64,000 nt of DNA from Congeria kusceri (GCA_027627225.1 CM051040.1:29183634-29247633), one strand, 5' to 3'; positions 1 through 15,200 are shown, numbered from the stretch's first letter. Notes: generated from the sequence alone by a model not told the origin. Made by a program: numbers and translations.

Positions 1-62
1 TTTGGCCTGTCTCAGGGATAATCATCATCCAATTTCAACGTTGCTGTTCGACTTGCCTACAG

Positions 63-222
63 GTCCAACACTACCGGCGCTGCCGATCACTGACGGTCCC
101 ATGGACATGGACTTCACGACGCCCGCCTACTTCTTCCAGATGTCCAGCTGCGAGGTGGCCGAGGGCCGCCTGGCAAGATTCGACTGCCGCGTGGTGGCCT
201 ATCCCAGACCGGAAATCGTCTG
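63..222 (+). CDS. Exon 1 in window: N-terminal half of Ig-1
   Basis: The acceptor is tgcctacag at 54-62 and the donor is gtaatg after 222; phase is 1 in, 2 out. The exon encodes a linker and the first half of an I-set Ig domain, with B-strand Cys in [16 protein letters not shown] and the C-strand Trp completed by the next exon. An upstream exon must supply the first base of the first codon. Confidence 0.85.
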
Positions 223-3200
223 GTAATGCTTATGTTAATATTTCGAACGGCAAGTGTGCAGATATGAGAATTGTCGTCTATAGACAAAACATAAAGATAA
301 ATGCATTCAAGTTAGTAAAGACATCTACTGTTTTCAGATTTGTCGCAACCATATTGTCGGGTGATTGATATTGAAGCAACACACACACTGTAATAGATTT
401 GTTTGTATATTTTGTTTTTCATAATCCTTGTCATCGAAGCGTGAAGTAAATTATGCTCATTGATGTCACTATTTCCTGAAGCTGCTTATTGTATTTCTTT
501 AACTGAAACCGCAAACTTTTAACTTTTTTCAGTATAATTATAAAATAAGACGCAATGAAATCATATTCACATGAAAACAAATTGACATTGTACATGCTAT
601 AATTTCCACCAGGATGCGAGACGGCAAAGTGATCGATGCCAGCGACAGGTTCAAGCTCCTGAACTTCAACAATGAGATCTACTCACTCCTCATTCAGGAT
701 GTAAAATTGGGGGACACGGGCCGCTACACGTGCTGGGCCCGCAACAAGTTCGGGGAGGCGATGACGGAGGCGTACTTGAATGTAATCAGTAAGTATCGAG
801 TGGTGTTTTGAATGTTATATCCCAGGTGTTTGGTGCGCTGTATAGTGGATGTAGGTCACTGCAAGTTCGGGGAGGCGATGACAGAAGCGTATTTGAATGT
901 AATCAGTAATTCTCTACTGGTGTTTTGAGGCGTTATACGTATTAAAATATTCGTCAAAACTGTATTATGATTGGACACGGGTGTGTGTAACTTTCATCTC
1001 TGATTAATAGCAAAATTTACATGAATTTGGACCTGAAATCCAACCAAATGTGACAGTTGTCTAGGTGATAAGCGCAGAAACCAACTACTGTCCTAGGCGG
1101 GCGGTGTGTAGAATGTGACTGACCGTATTTCGGTTTAATAACTGAGCTTTTGACGCCGTATCAAAATTTGAGGTTCTGTTGTCGACTGCGCGACTTAAGA
1201 AATAATTTTCGATTTATCGTTGTTTATCGGCCAATAAACAATGATTTGGAGTTCTAATGAGTAGTAACGCATCAGAACGACAAAGCGTTGTTTATTGGCT
1301 GATAAACAACGATAATGCGAAAATTATTTCGATTCTAACATGATTTGAAATATATTTTTGCAATTGTAATTGGAACTACTTTTTACTAAACTCCGCTCAG
1401 AATCTGGACTTCTTTTTGCGTTGTTTATTGGGTAGTTCACCAACGATAATTTTGTTCTTTGTCTATAGAAAAATTAGCAAGTACATGTATCATGTTAGAA
1501 TAATTGTTTCTTATTTCCAGGCCTTACAGAGGACAAAGAGGAGGGAGATATTGCGCCGAAATTTCTGACTCGATTTTATGATCAGCAGACGACAGAAGGG
1601 ACGGCCACGGAATTTCAGTGTCTGGTTGCCGGCCGACCGGAGCCAGAGGTCGCGTGGTTGCATAACGATAGCGATATTACCGCTGACGTCGGGATCCGGA
1701 CAAAACGCAAAGATGGCGTCGTCAAGTTGGAGATTAGGAAACCTCGTTTGGACCATACTGGAACTTTCATCTGTCAGCTAACGTATGTATTGGTCTAGTT
1801 ATGACTGTCAGTAATTTAACCAGACATTTTATTGTATTTTTGTGTCAATTACATGGAAATACCTATACTGATACATGTATTGAAGCGTGTGTTTTTTAAA
1901 CAACCATTAACAAAATTAGAAACATATTGACCTCGTATGCGCACCAATACTGTAAACGAAAGAACATCAGACTGTACCAATAACTGAAATATAAGCCCCA
2001 ATCTATGGGTATAGCTAGTACCGCAATTATTGTTTCTTACACAATAGGAAATACATTAAATATTATCATTTTACATTAACGAGTCCGTAAGCGTGTATGT
2101 GTGTTTGCATTTTTACAGCATTTGTCACGAGATACAACATAATTATATGGTTATTCGCGGCGTTCGGGCGTTCGCGTCAGAGGCGAGTCGACGCGGACTA
2201 GACCTGTGTACCGCGTGAAATATCGCGGAATAATTATTCCGTGGCACTCGGCATCGTGTATAAGTTATATACGTACTCGAAGTGACTCCTCGGAATGTCG
2301 TGGCTGTCATCAGCGTTCACTCCGCTTACTTCTACGTGGATTAGCCGAGTAATTACCCGCATCGAACATTCCGACTCCGCGAGGGCGAGTAAAATGTTTA
2401 TTTCGCTTAAGTAGTTGAGCTGTATTGTATGTGCAATATTTTTTTGGGTAAACAGGAACCCGCTAGGCGAGGCGGCGTGCAGCGCCAAGTTGACGGTAGT
2501 CGAGGACAAGCTGCGCGGCAAGATGCTGCCGAAGTTCCTCCGGAAGTTCGATCACATGAACGCGAAAGAGGGAGAGGAAGTGACGTTTACCAGCGTCATC
2601 GTGGGCGAGCCGACACCGGATGTCACATGGCTGTTCGATCACAAGGAAATAAGTGTATGCTAGTGGAACATATCAATTTTCGAATTTGAGCAATTTAAAG
2701 TATAGAAATGTGGGCTAAATACTATCTGTACATAATCTGACCTATACAAACAGTTGAAATAGATTAGCTCTGCTAATTCTTTTCTTACAAACCTAGTTCT
2801 AAAGCCCTCGAACAAATGGGAAACTAAATTTTAAGAAATTTATTGCGAAGATCCTTTCTTCTTTACGACGAATTTCGTATTGACTACGTAATCTATTGCA
2901 TTACAAACATGTGTATGTTTAGTTATGGGAGATTTTCAAATTGTTACCTTGTTTCCCTGTAGTTCTTAGTAAATGATTCACCTACGTTGACGTTAGTAAT
3001 AAGCATAAGCAGCAGTGGGAAGCGAAATCAGCTTCTGCATGGTTTGTTATCTATTCAACCACCGCAGGAGTCCAACCGCAGATTCGTTATCCGACGTGAC
3101 GGCGACGCGTACACGTTGACCATCAAGAACGTCCGCTTCGACGACACCGGCAAGATCACGTGCAAGGCGAGCAACGAAGAGGGGGAGGTGTACTGCAGCG

Positions 3201-6200
3201 CCAACCTGCTCGTGCGCGAGAGCGTCTTCACGCGGGATACCGGGGACCTGGGGTGAGGGGTTAAACAAACTCCTGTTAATTCAGAAAACAAAAAGAAATT
3301 ATTTTTGTTCGTTGGTGTTTTTTTTGTCTGTTTGTTTGTTTGTTTGATGTTGTTTGTTTGTTTTGTTGTTGATGTTTTATTTTTTGTTGGGAGGATTGTT
3401 CGAAAACGTGCCCTGTGATCTGCATTTTCTTATGGAGTATTGATGCAAATGTCGTTAGTCCGGGGCGTGGCTTCAGAATGTAGAATTAGATTGGGTAGAC
3501 ATATGTATTCAGAACCTACCAACCTTTAAATGGATAAATTATAAAGAGGCATATCGTGGGAAAGCCGAACTTAATGCATGTGCGTAAAGTGTCGTCCCGG
3601 ATTAGCCTGTGCAGCAAAGACTCATCCGGGACGGCACTTCCGCCTACAGTGGATTTATGTTTAGAAGAGTCTTCCTTGTAACAGAAAATACCATACCATA
3701 AAAGCGGAAAGTGCTGTCCCGGATTAGCCTGTGTAGTACGGATTAGCCTGTGCGGACTGCAAAGGTTAATCCAGGACGAAACTTTAAGCTCATGCATTAA
3801 GACCGATTTTCCCACGACGCGCCTCAATTATACTTTGCAAAACAATGACAACAAAATTGCTCCATAGCATAGTTTGGCTGCCTGGCAACATACCATGAAG
3901 AAAGCTGATGAGAATGTCATGTAATTGTAAAATAAACAAATAGAATGCTATAAAATTTACGGAGGAAGTATGCCGCCTCCGCCCCCGTTTTAAATGTGAC
4001 TATGTATCCTACCTGGACAGAGTGTTCAAGTGTAGCCGGTAATATACATTCTAACATGATACTCGCTAATTTTTCTATAGACAAAGAACAAAACTATCGT
4101 TGTTAAACTACCCATAATCAACGCAAAAAGAAATCCGGATTCTGAGCGGTGCATAATAAAATGTAGTTCCACTTACAATTGCAAAAATATATGTCAATTC
4201 AAGTTAAAATCGAAATAATTTTCGCATTATCGTTGTTTATCGGCTAATTAACAACTCTTTTTCGTTCTGATGCCTGGCTATAAAACAACTCGGGCTAACG
4301 CCCTCGTGGTTTAATTCCTACGCATCAGAACTCCAAATCGGTGTTTATAAGCCGATTAACAACGATAAATTGAAAATTAATGCTTAATTATACCATTATT
4401 GACCATCAACTGCTCGCAGTTTGGTTTACGTGTGTTATGTGCACACTTAGAATCGTGTAATATTCACTCGTCCGTTTTGTTTTCAGTATCAAGGGCCTGG
4501 ATGAGACAGACTCGCGGTTTGGCTACGTGCCAACGTTCACCAAGCGTCTCCACGACGTGGAGGCCAAGGAGGGGTCACGTGCCATGTTCGAGTGCCGCGT
4601 GATGGGAATTCCCGAGCCGGAGATTTGCTGGTAAGCGTCCTAGTGCAGAAAGAATTTATAGTAGCGTAACCATGTTGTGTATGTTTAAAATCCACTGATC
4701 AAATATGATACATATGATTATTAAACAACAGATTGCAGAAAACAACTGGCCACGGCAGCGTAACAAGAAAACTGATTCTGCAATATAGCGTTCAAAATAC
4801 AAGTAAATCGTTTTGACGTTGAGACATGTTTAAACAGTCATGTTATCACATCTTCACGGGCGGCATTGACGAATAAACACCCCGTGGCTCTTGGTTCTGG
4901 TGGTTCTGGTGGTTCTGGTTTTCTGAGCTTATAAATAAAATAAATAACCTTTAAACTTATCTTTACTCATCACTTACCTTGTCATAACTATATATGTGTT
5001 ATTTAGTTTACAAGCTCATCGCTCGTCCATTACATCATATAAAACTCAACCATCTTATTAGCGTGCATGTCCTTTTAAAGTTGTAACGCTCAAAGCTATT
5101 GCATCCCCAGGATGAAGGACGGCCGGGTTGTCAGCCCGGGTGGCCGGTTCCATATGTCGAACGACGGTGGCACGTGCCAGCTCGTCATCGATGACGTCAC
5201 TCATCAGGACGCCGGCGTCTACACGTGCATCATCTCCAACAGTCAGGGGAAGTCGTCCTCAACCGCTGCGCTGAAACTGACGGGTATGTGAACAATTGTT
5301 TTAATTAAAGTCTTTTACGTATTATGGGGTCGTATTCAATAAATAGTTTAAGTTTATCATAAACTATTTTCACTGATATATGATTTTATTAAAAAGCATG
5401 TTCATTTGTGAATTACTAGTACTTTCCATAAAGTAAACATAAAACTCTACATATAATGGCATTTATACATGAAATAAAAATTTAAAGAAAAAAATATGAG
5501 TTTGTGGAATGCCACCCTAGGAGTTTAGTTAACATATCGTGTCAGTATGTATAAAGCATCGTTGTAAAAATTAAAAAAATCAAAGATGTGAGATACTGGA
5601 CATTGATTGATATATCATTGTAGAAACGGAAAGAAAAGAGCGTGCTACTCCAGAAACATTGCTGAAAGATGGTAAGTGAACTGGTACACAGCCTGTAATC
5701 ACTGGCGCACAGGCCAACACTACATTGTCAACTTGGAAAAACCGTCTAATATTGTCAAAAACATGTAAAACCAACTCGCCTTCTATTAGTGTTTACTTTT
5801 TCCTCTTACTTCTTGTCGTTAGCTCCACCTCGGAAGTATAATTTGCTCTTTTTTCAACGCCTCTCCAAAAAAAGGTGGCCCCAGTGATTACAGGCCGTGT
5901 GGTACATGCTTTAGTGTATCTCAATCCAATTTTTTGTACTGGGGTGAATGCAAATCATTAGCTAGAGCACTAAACGTTTCAAGAATTATTAAAATCGGGA
6001 AGGAAATGTTACATATCTAACCCTTTTGTGGTACGTTGTTATTCAAATAAATGTGTTGCATGTCGTAGGAAAACCGGGCTTAATGCATGTGTGTAGTGTC
6101 GTCCCGGATTTTTTCCCGAAGCCTGGTTTTTCCCACGACACGCCTCATAATATATATTTCTGCATAGAGTGTAAGATTTGTGTCAATGCAAGACTTCTAT

Positions 6201-9200
6201 ATGTTATCATAACAATCCATGATTTATATGACGTATGTTTATCAGGGCGAGACTTGAATCTGATTATTCATGATGAATCAGCGGATATTAATCGTTCATT
6301 AATCTATTCGATTGCCATGATAGATCTTATGCTAACATTGACATTGCTTTTCACGTCAGCCTCATGTATATTATGCTGTTATCGTGTCCTTGTATGCCGG
6401 CATCAAAGTTCTTTTGTTCGACGTAACATATGACGTCATGCGTATTATGCTGTTACGATGTACATTTATGCTGACGTCATACGATGTACCTCAGGTATCA
6501 CAGACAGAGGGCGCTACACACCAGACAGACGTCTGCAAAAGGACACGACGCCGACGCGTTCACGTTTCCTTGATGACGTGACGTCAAAGCGCGCGTATCC
6601 GGAGACTGACAAATATGAAGGTACCGTTTTGCCAGAGTTTGAGATGATTTTATTGATTTGCTGTTTGTTGGTTTGTGGTTGTGTTTTTGCTGACGTCAAG
6701 TGTTGTTTATGAAACAATACCTCTTGTCTCAACTTTGGCCGTTGTGCTTCATATATAGTTTTATCATTAGCTATTTGAGCCAACTGTTGATGTATTCCTT
6801 TCGACTTCACCTCTTGTTTCCAGTCTGTCCCTGCTGTTTCATAGCCTTGTCATGAGCGATTTGAGCCTACTGTTGATGATTTTCTTCAAAACTGTAGCAA
6901 TGTAGTTTCAATAATTTCAGTACTGAGACGAGCGTAAAATACTGAAAACCTCGAATTCATGTGAGAACTACTAGTACGTGTAATTTTTGCCAATGTTAAA
7001 GCGATTAATAATACATTAATTCCACTTTATAACTGATTATTTTGTGGCAGTAAATATGTCATAGGTTATATTCGTAGTATTGTTATTATTCAGTAAAGTA
7101 CTGTGATATTTAATCCGTACATTAAATCCCCCTGCCCTAAAGTTTTTAGCGACTATTGTTTTCCGTGAATTCCATTTTCTTCACATTAAAAAGAAAGTTT
7201 AAAAAAAACAACCTCAATCCCGACCCTATCTAACTTTTTGGAAATCGTTGTCCGAATCACATTTTTTTGGAAGGTAAAATTCAAGCGAAGTAATTTGAAC
7301 GTGACCGCCTTGTGCTGTTCCCATAGCCCCGTGTTTCGAAATGTGCATGCTGTTTGCCGCCATTGCAAGTCTGTCCTTTACATGGAAATATTGCCATTAC
7401 AGGGTATAACTGTATGAGGTACTTTTGATAGAATCATTACTAAATCAAATTTATAGTCATTTGCCATGCACACGAAAACGTGACTCAAAATACATGTATA
7501 GTGTACTTCTGGTTTCGATAAATGTTTTCAAATACTATTTACATTTTTGGTTGCTAATAGATACTTAAATTCTTGTCTTCGTAAAGATATATGTGAATGA
7601 TAAACTACAGATGTAATTAGCAAAAATATCCTATATTATGCAATTGTCGGTATGTTTTAGATATGTTAGACTGATTTTTAGCTCGACTTTTCGAACAAAA
7701 AAAAGTCGATTTATTGCCGTCGCTCTGTCGTCTGCGTCTGCGTTAGTTAAGTTTTTTTGGTTAAGTTTTTTGTCAGAGCCCAGTTCTCAAAAACTATGAA
7801 AGGTATCCATTTGAAACTGTCAATACTTGTTCACTATCAAAAGAGTAATGCATTACAACAAGGCAGGTAACCCTGTGATTTGTTTTTCTAGCTATCTGCC
7901 CTTGTTTGGACTTACACCTTTATTTTGACATTTTTAGTTAAATATAAAATTTCTCAATAACTATCAAAGACATTAAATTAAAACTCAAGATACTTGTTTA
8001 TTGTGTTGACCCCATTCTGCAGACATGAGGAGGTAACTCTTTCAAGGATTGTGTTGGAGTTATTGCCATTTTTTCAACTTACAATATTCGCTCTAGGTCT
8101 AATTTCACAATAACTATAAGAGGTATTGATTTAAAACTCAAAATACTTGATCACAGCTATGAACCCATTTGGCAGACATGAGGAGATAACTCTTTCAACT
8201 TAGAATTTTAGCTTTAGGTCAAATTTCTCAATATATAGAAGAGCTATTGACTTGAAATTCAACAAAATTCATTACAATGAAGAACTCATTCTATTAACAA
8301 AAAGGCCAGAATACTATCAAATACGAGAAAGTCGAGCGTCCAGCACCCGTAGGCGGTGCTTTTGTTTTTTTTCTAATTGTCATGACATCACAGTTATGCA
8401 CAACGCTTTCAAATTCAAGCAACTCACAGTTTTAACACGATTATCACTTAAAGATGAATACCAATTCGGTAACTCCTACGTAATCTTACGAATAAATACT
8501 GCCCCTGTAATGACGAAATGTTTTTATCTGATGTGATTGCACCTTTTGCTGCGTTGGCTTTTGTTTGAAAATGCTCAACTTTTTGCAATTTTTGCAAGCA
8601 GCCAAAGCTGGCCGTCGGCGTCACGAATCGCCGTCGGAACGACTCGACAGTTTGCTGGATACGCGACCAAAGGAGCGCTACGACAGCCGGCAGCGGTCGC
8701 CGTTGAGTACCGGAAGGCCGCCGCTGCAGAGGCAGCGAAGCTTTGAAAGACCGAAGTCAATGTACGACAGTCCCATCAGCGACGTCACCTCTCCGTACGA
8801 AAGGAAATATGACAGCCGACCTACGGTAGATAAACCGAAATATCAAAGTTTTGACAGGGGAAGCCCGTTTGATATTAGCCGAATTTCACCAGTCACGCCA
8901 TATGAGAGCCCGAAGATCAGGGATTCCCCGCGGTATTCGGCGCTGGAAGGTACTCGAACCCCTGAAAGATATAGGTTCGAAAGAGCAAGTTCCTTCGACA
9001 GCCCAAGATCACTGAAGTATGACAGCATGCCGAGATACGACACTTCAGATTTGTACGTGAGTCCACGACAGACTGAGCCCTACAGGTCTTTCGGTAGCCC
9101 ATCTTCACAGACGTCTAGGCTGGACAGGAGTCTGACTCTGGATAGCCCGCGTACCTTGTCCAACTTGTCGAAGTCTCCGTACGACCGTTTGCAAACGTAC

Positions 9201-12200
9201 GAGCATTTTACACCGTCAGAATCTCCTCGAAAGACAAGCGAAGCGACCAGATCGCACGAAACTCCGAGACCGACGTACGATAATCGTCGATTCAGATTCG
9301 ACAGCCCAGTTCTGTCGTCCGACGAGCCGAGGCGACCTTACGAGGCGCAAAGACGCTACTCTTTGGGAAAAGCGGACGCCACCTCGACGATACCCAAACT
9401 ACCATCCGACAGGCCTACCATTCTCGAGAAAAAGGACGATTCGGTAAAACTCTCATGGCTACCGGCGCGGACGTTTACACTTCCGGAAGATTCGAGGCAT
9501 GTTTCGTACGTCGTCGAGTCCAGGGAGCTGCCTAACCAAGACTGGACCCGGCTGGCCACCGCCGTGCAGTCCACCACTTACACGGCGTACAATCTGCGGC
9601 CAGACCGGGAATACGAGTTCAGGGTTCGGGCTCAGAACCGGCATGGCGTCAGCGAACCCACGTGGTCGGCTTCCTTGGAGAAACGAGTTGGTTAGTTGGT
9701 ATCAATTAGCAACATATATTACTATGAATGTACATAATAGCTACCGTGCATCTGAAACGTTTTTATTGTATCAGTTAACAACTTCAATTAAATTTGATAT
9801 GGATTAAATTATTTAAGCATTCAGATAATATAGCTTTTTCTTCAAAACGTAAATCCACATTGTTTCTTTCTTTCTTGAACAGTTAAATCAGCAATTACAA
9901 ACAATTGAATGTTGATATCGACATATACAATGTTTTTCGTATTTACGAATAAAGTATTTTTAAATATTATTTAAATCTTGATTTAGCTGTCAGCACTATA
10001 GTGTTACTTACAATCATTTACTTCATGTAGTCATTACGATATATTTAATACTAAAATTATATATGGTGGTAACGATTTTTCAACGAATTATATATACGTA
10101 TTCCCTAAATAGCAAACTTTAAAAATTTACAAAGGAGCTATGTAGGATAATATTTTTCACAAATCATATATTTCACACACCTGTGAAGAATAGGATCTCA
10201 TTTGTCACGTGTTTTAGTGTGAAGAATGCGATTGGCCAAAAACGGTGTATGCGTGAGGATCAAAGAAGAATATGACTTCATCGCATATCAAAAACTGAAT
10301 GCGATCACAAACCTCACAGAAAATATGAAGAATCAGACTGTGATGTGTGAAGAATAAGATCTTAAGTTTCACACATGTGAAGAATTAGATCCTATTTTAC
10401 GCCAATGTGAAAAATATGTTTTGTGAAAAATATGGTCCTACAGAGCTATGCAAAGTATTATGCCCTGCATGTAGTTTGCATGTCCCATCACTGGAGTGTT
10501 AATGGCCACAGTGAGTTTAAGCTTATGGTGTTAATATGGCTAAGATATGAGAAATATTTTTCAGCACCTGTTCTTTAGAAGCAAAGTTGAATAAACAAAA
10601 CTATTTTAACAAAAATACATACATTATACGTTTCCTAAAGTTGTTAATGGATTTCCTGTTATTAAGAATCGAATGTTGAATACACACAACTATTTAAATA
10701 AAAATACAATCAATACAATGTATACCTTTCCTAAAGTTGTTGATGGATTTTTTTTTATTTGAAATATGGTTACGTGAATAAATTATACTTCACGACCATG
10801 TGTTACATAAAATCATTGATTTGCATCTGTACTTCGCAATTTTCAGATCGCAAGAGTTCTGCGCAACTTCCGGAAGTACGAGGTAAGGCTGCTGATAAGC
10901 AGACGGCTTTCTGTAAATGTCGGGAACTTTAAGACACAACACCTATGGTATAAATATGCTTTAATATTCAAGATAATTATCGATTGGATACTGTTGTACA
11001 ACATGCTATTGTGATGTTGTTTTTGTCGGATCTAACACTTATTCGCCAAGACCACTCTTAAATCGGTTAGTGAAGATAATTTCCTGTAATCCTACCTTAA
11101 ATATAGTTTCTGTAAACGATTAAAACCGGTGATAATTTGAGCGGCTAGACAAAACTGTATTGTTTAGTGCCTTTAGAGAGCCGGATACGAGCGTATGTTG
11201 ACCTTGTCAATAACATTCCAGCCCCACCCAGGTTACCCCCGCAGCGGCCCGTCGTCACGGACTACGGCGAGGAGACGGTTCGGTTGGCATGGCGACCAGT
11301 GGAGACCTACCAGACCAAACGAACGTCGCCAGTTTCGTATAGACTGGAAGCCAAGGAACTGCCGGGTAAATAAAAATTTTGAGGCGTGTCGTGAGAAAAC
11401 CGGGTTTAATGCATGTGCGTAAAGTGTCGTCCTGGATCAACCTGTGCAGTCTGCACAGGCTAATCCAGAACGGCCCTTTTCGCCAACAGTGGATTCATGT
11501 TTAGAAGAGAATTCCTTGAAACCAAATACCATAAAAGCGCAAAGTGTCGTCCTGAATTAGCCTTTGCGGACTGCACGACACTTTACGCACATGCATTAAG
11601 CCCGGTTCCCCACGACACGCCTGTTATTTACTTTTGTATATGTATTTTTAAGTGGAGTATCGACGGTAGGTAGGTAGACATTTACATTTTGTTCTTTTGC
11701 AGAGAGTTTATTTTGAAGCATTGTTAAATACGATGACCTTGGTTCTATAACCAGTTTAGAAACGTATATTCACATCGTAGTACCGGCTCCCGGTCTAGGA
11801 CAACACTTTACGCAGATGCATTAAACCCGTGTTTCCCTCGACACGCCTCGTATGTATTAAACTCTGCTTTGCTACAGGTAAGGACTGGATGCCTGTTTCG
11901 AGCCGCCTGCGCGACACCAGCCACTACCTGTCCGAGCTTCCCAGTGACCGCGACTTCCTGATCCGAGTCCGGGCGGAGAATGATTTCGGTATCAGCGAAC
12001 CCACGGAGCCGCTCTGGCTCCCCAGGGCTAGAGGTAACCAGGGATACCACAGTATTTAAGGCCCTTTTCTACCGTTTATTAAACGTCCTGGTATACTGGT
12101 AGAAGGAAAATCGTATTAGTTGTTACAAAAATCATAATTATACGTATTTTATTTACACCGTTATGGAACATTTTGTATTTAATTTTGACGTCTTCTGCAA

Positions 12201-15200
12201 ACTATCCACCCAAAACAGCAATAGATCGTCCAAATAGATTTTATACATTACAAGATATTCTCTATTTAGGGTCATTGTCCATATGTATGTGTAAATGGTT
12301 TAGTGTAATTTCGTCGTCAAGTAAATGAATAACAATACGGTTATTACAAGTAAATTTTTTTATTAAACACACATCCGTAAGTCTTAGACAATTTTCTTCT
12401 AATACTAGTAGTATAATGTCTCCTCATTATATGTTGATTGTACGTTACTACAGCGTTCCCTGGCGTTCCCGTTTTACGACCAGAGATTGTTGATTACGAA
12501 GACACGTGGGCGAAACTTTCCTGGACTCGGGTGGACATCCCCTCTTTCGCATTGAACGAGGTCCCCTTGACATACATGATTGAGGTAATACACCTATTTT
12601 TTTACTACAAATATTCAAATAATAGTTAAAAATGGACTGTCTACGAAAGTAGAACAAAAAATATAAATACGTATTTGATGTGCCTGCTGGACTAGAGTAG
12701 AGGATTATATGTATACACAAATTGACTGTGCGAAAATTCGTGACTGGTACAATGCAAATCACACAGACATACGGACATATATGACGACTGAAGCTCAAAG
12801 TATTCGCATATGGTAACTGAATTAACGTGGTCATTGAATTAAAAATGCCTTTCTGTATAAATAGTGTAAAACACTTTGCTAAATATTACTAGAACTAACT
12901 TGGCCAACCACTGAAAGATGGACGAACAGCCGTGTATGACTTTGTTTGAGGCGTGTCGTGGGAAAACCGGGTTTAATGCATGTGCGTAAAGTGTTGTCCC
13001 AGAATAGTCTGTACAGTCCGCACAGGCTAATCCTGGACGACACTTTCCGCCAACAGTGGTTTTATGTTTAGAAGAGACTTCCTTGAAACAGAAACACCAT
13101 AAAAGCGGAATTAGCCTGTGCGGACTTTACAGGCTAATCCGAGACGAAACTTTACGCACATGCAATTAGCCCGGTTTCCCCACGACACGCCTCATTTATA
13201 TTGACATTGTAAAACGCTTTGCTGACTTATTGAGCTAACTCTTTACAGATGGAGGAGCCTCCGTATGATTGGCGAACCATTGCCAGCGACCTCGACGACT
13301 CGGTCTACATCGTGGACGGCCTGCGACCGGGCAGGGACTACCGGTTCCGGGTTCGAGCAAGGGGACCCACTGGCGCCGTCAGCGAGCCTTCACCCGCCGT
13401 GTCGCTGTACAAAGCCCTTGGTATGTACTTGGAGTTCTTTTAGGCGTTCCGCATATTCATACCTTGTACATTCAGAAAAGATATTGCCTTGTCATCACTA
13501 TTGTTTATTTACGAAAGAACGAACTGTGGTACAAAGAGTGTCCAAAAGCATTTTATGTAAAATGCACTGGTCGAAGTCCGTAAACCATCAGCCGGGCTAG
13601 CTCAGGTGGTAGAGCGCTGGACTGTCAATCCGGGTATCGTGAGTTCGAACCGCAGCCCTACCATATAACTTGTGTGGGCATTGGTCATGAAATTATTTCT
13701 ACGGCCAATCTCCCCCTACCTCTGATTCAAGTAGGGCAGTTGTCAGTTACTGGCATAGGTATGTGCACTTAGTACTGGTAAACCGCTTAGATCGGCTAAG
13801 CTTGCCCAGGAAAAGTGTGAGTAGGTTAACTGACCGCCGTGATATGGCTGAAATACTGTTAAACACGGCGAAAAATCCAAACAAACACACATTTATTAAC
13901 CCTCAATTGTGACTGTTAAGAATGTGGGTTTCGCGTTACATGTATAAGGTGTTGACCATGCGTTCTGGTGATTACAAGTTCGATATCATTGCACGTGGCG
14001 CTCAAGAGTTCTTTCTTACAGACACTAAATACCGGTGTACAGAGTGAAGAAGAGTGCTTCTATAATTTTCATTCAAATGTTTTACTATCGCCCGTATACA
14101 TCTTTTCCAGCGAGCAGCCACGCCCCCGTAGACCGACTTCAAGTGCTAGATTATGAACCGGAAACCCGGAGCGCGCACCTGTCCTGGCAGCGCGTGACTA
14201 TCCCTCCCTACAGCAGCGACGAGGAACCGCTCATGTACATGATTGAGTACCAGGAGCCGCCACTTCCGGACTGGAAACCGTTGGTTACCGGTGGGTGGAA
14301 TTCAAGTTTGTTTTTCTCAAATCGAAAACATGTACAAACGGATCACTTTGTTTAAATTTATTTTAGCAGCTTTCATATTTAACCAAATAATTTTAGATCT
14401 AAATACAAGTAATTGAACCAAAAATTGTCTGAATTACATGGAACCGATATGTGTCAGATTTGTTTAAAGTTGATATAATGGAGAATAATTTACAAGTGAC
14501 GTGTATTAAGATGGACCAGATCATGCTAATTTTGTTAAAGAAATTGATTGGCTGATAATGCATTCATTTTGATTGGTTTACTTAGAGAGTAATTGTAATT
14601 TTCTGTAAACAAGTTAACCGTATAGATGCACTTCAGGACAATAAACAACAATTTACGCCTTGTGCAAACTATGAAACTGTTATTACAACATGGCCCAGTT
14701 TTGTTATTTGTGGATACAATGCGTTATATTCGCACCTCCTACAAACCGCTAATTCGCAGCCCTTGTAAAGACGTGGCCCCCCTGCCAATTATCAATTGTC
14801 GTTAATTGGACATGTTTGGCATGTGTTGTAAAAACGTTACACTGCCCCCGCCCACCTGCTAGGCAGGATATACGACTGGAATGCATTTTAACTTTGCAAT
14901 CAAACTGGAAAAAAAAGATTTTTTAAAAGAAATTTTGTTCTTTAAATAAATTTGAAAATCGAATATTCGTATTCGTTTTTTATATTCGAATATTATCCGA
15001 TATTCGAATATTCGGTCCCATCCCCAGTTTAAACGAACAATGAAGATCTACGGGTGGTTTCTGTCCGACTGACATTGTACCTACAGACCCAAGCCAATAT
15101 TTTTGAAATCGAGTGATAATTTCAAAATATCCTGGTTATAGCTAGTATGTTTCAGTTTTACAGGTAACCAGTATGCTTGAAGTCTGTAGATATGCGAAAT

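Noticed and set aside
3236..3256. Stop codon ending the gene after Ig-3
   Set aside because: The TGA lies just past the donor gtgagg, and exon 6 continues the frame in the expected phase.
6026..6433. 135-codon + strand frame next to exon 9
   Set aside because: It runs through a foldback remnant, has no protein family look, and is in a different frame from the exon 9 coding sequence.
9356..9644. Minus-strand frames opposite FN3-1
   Set aside because: They are shadows of the strongly coding + strand exon.
13591..13663. tRNA-Asp gene
   Set aside because: The tRNA part has a mismatched acceptor stem and is continuous with a SINE body and tail that also occur at 60047-60352.
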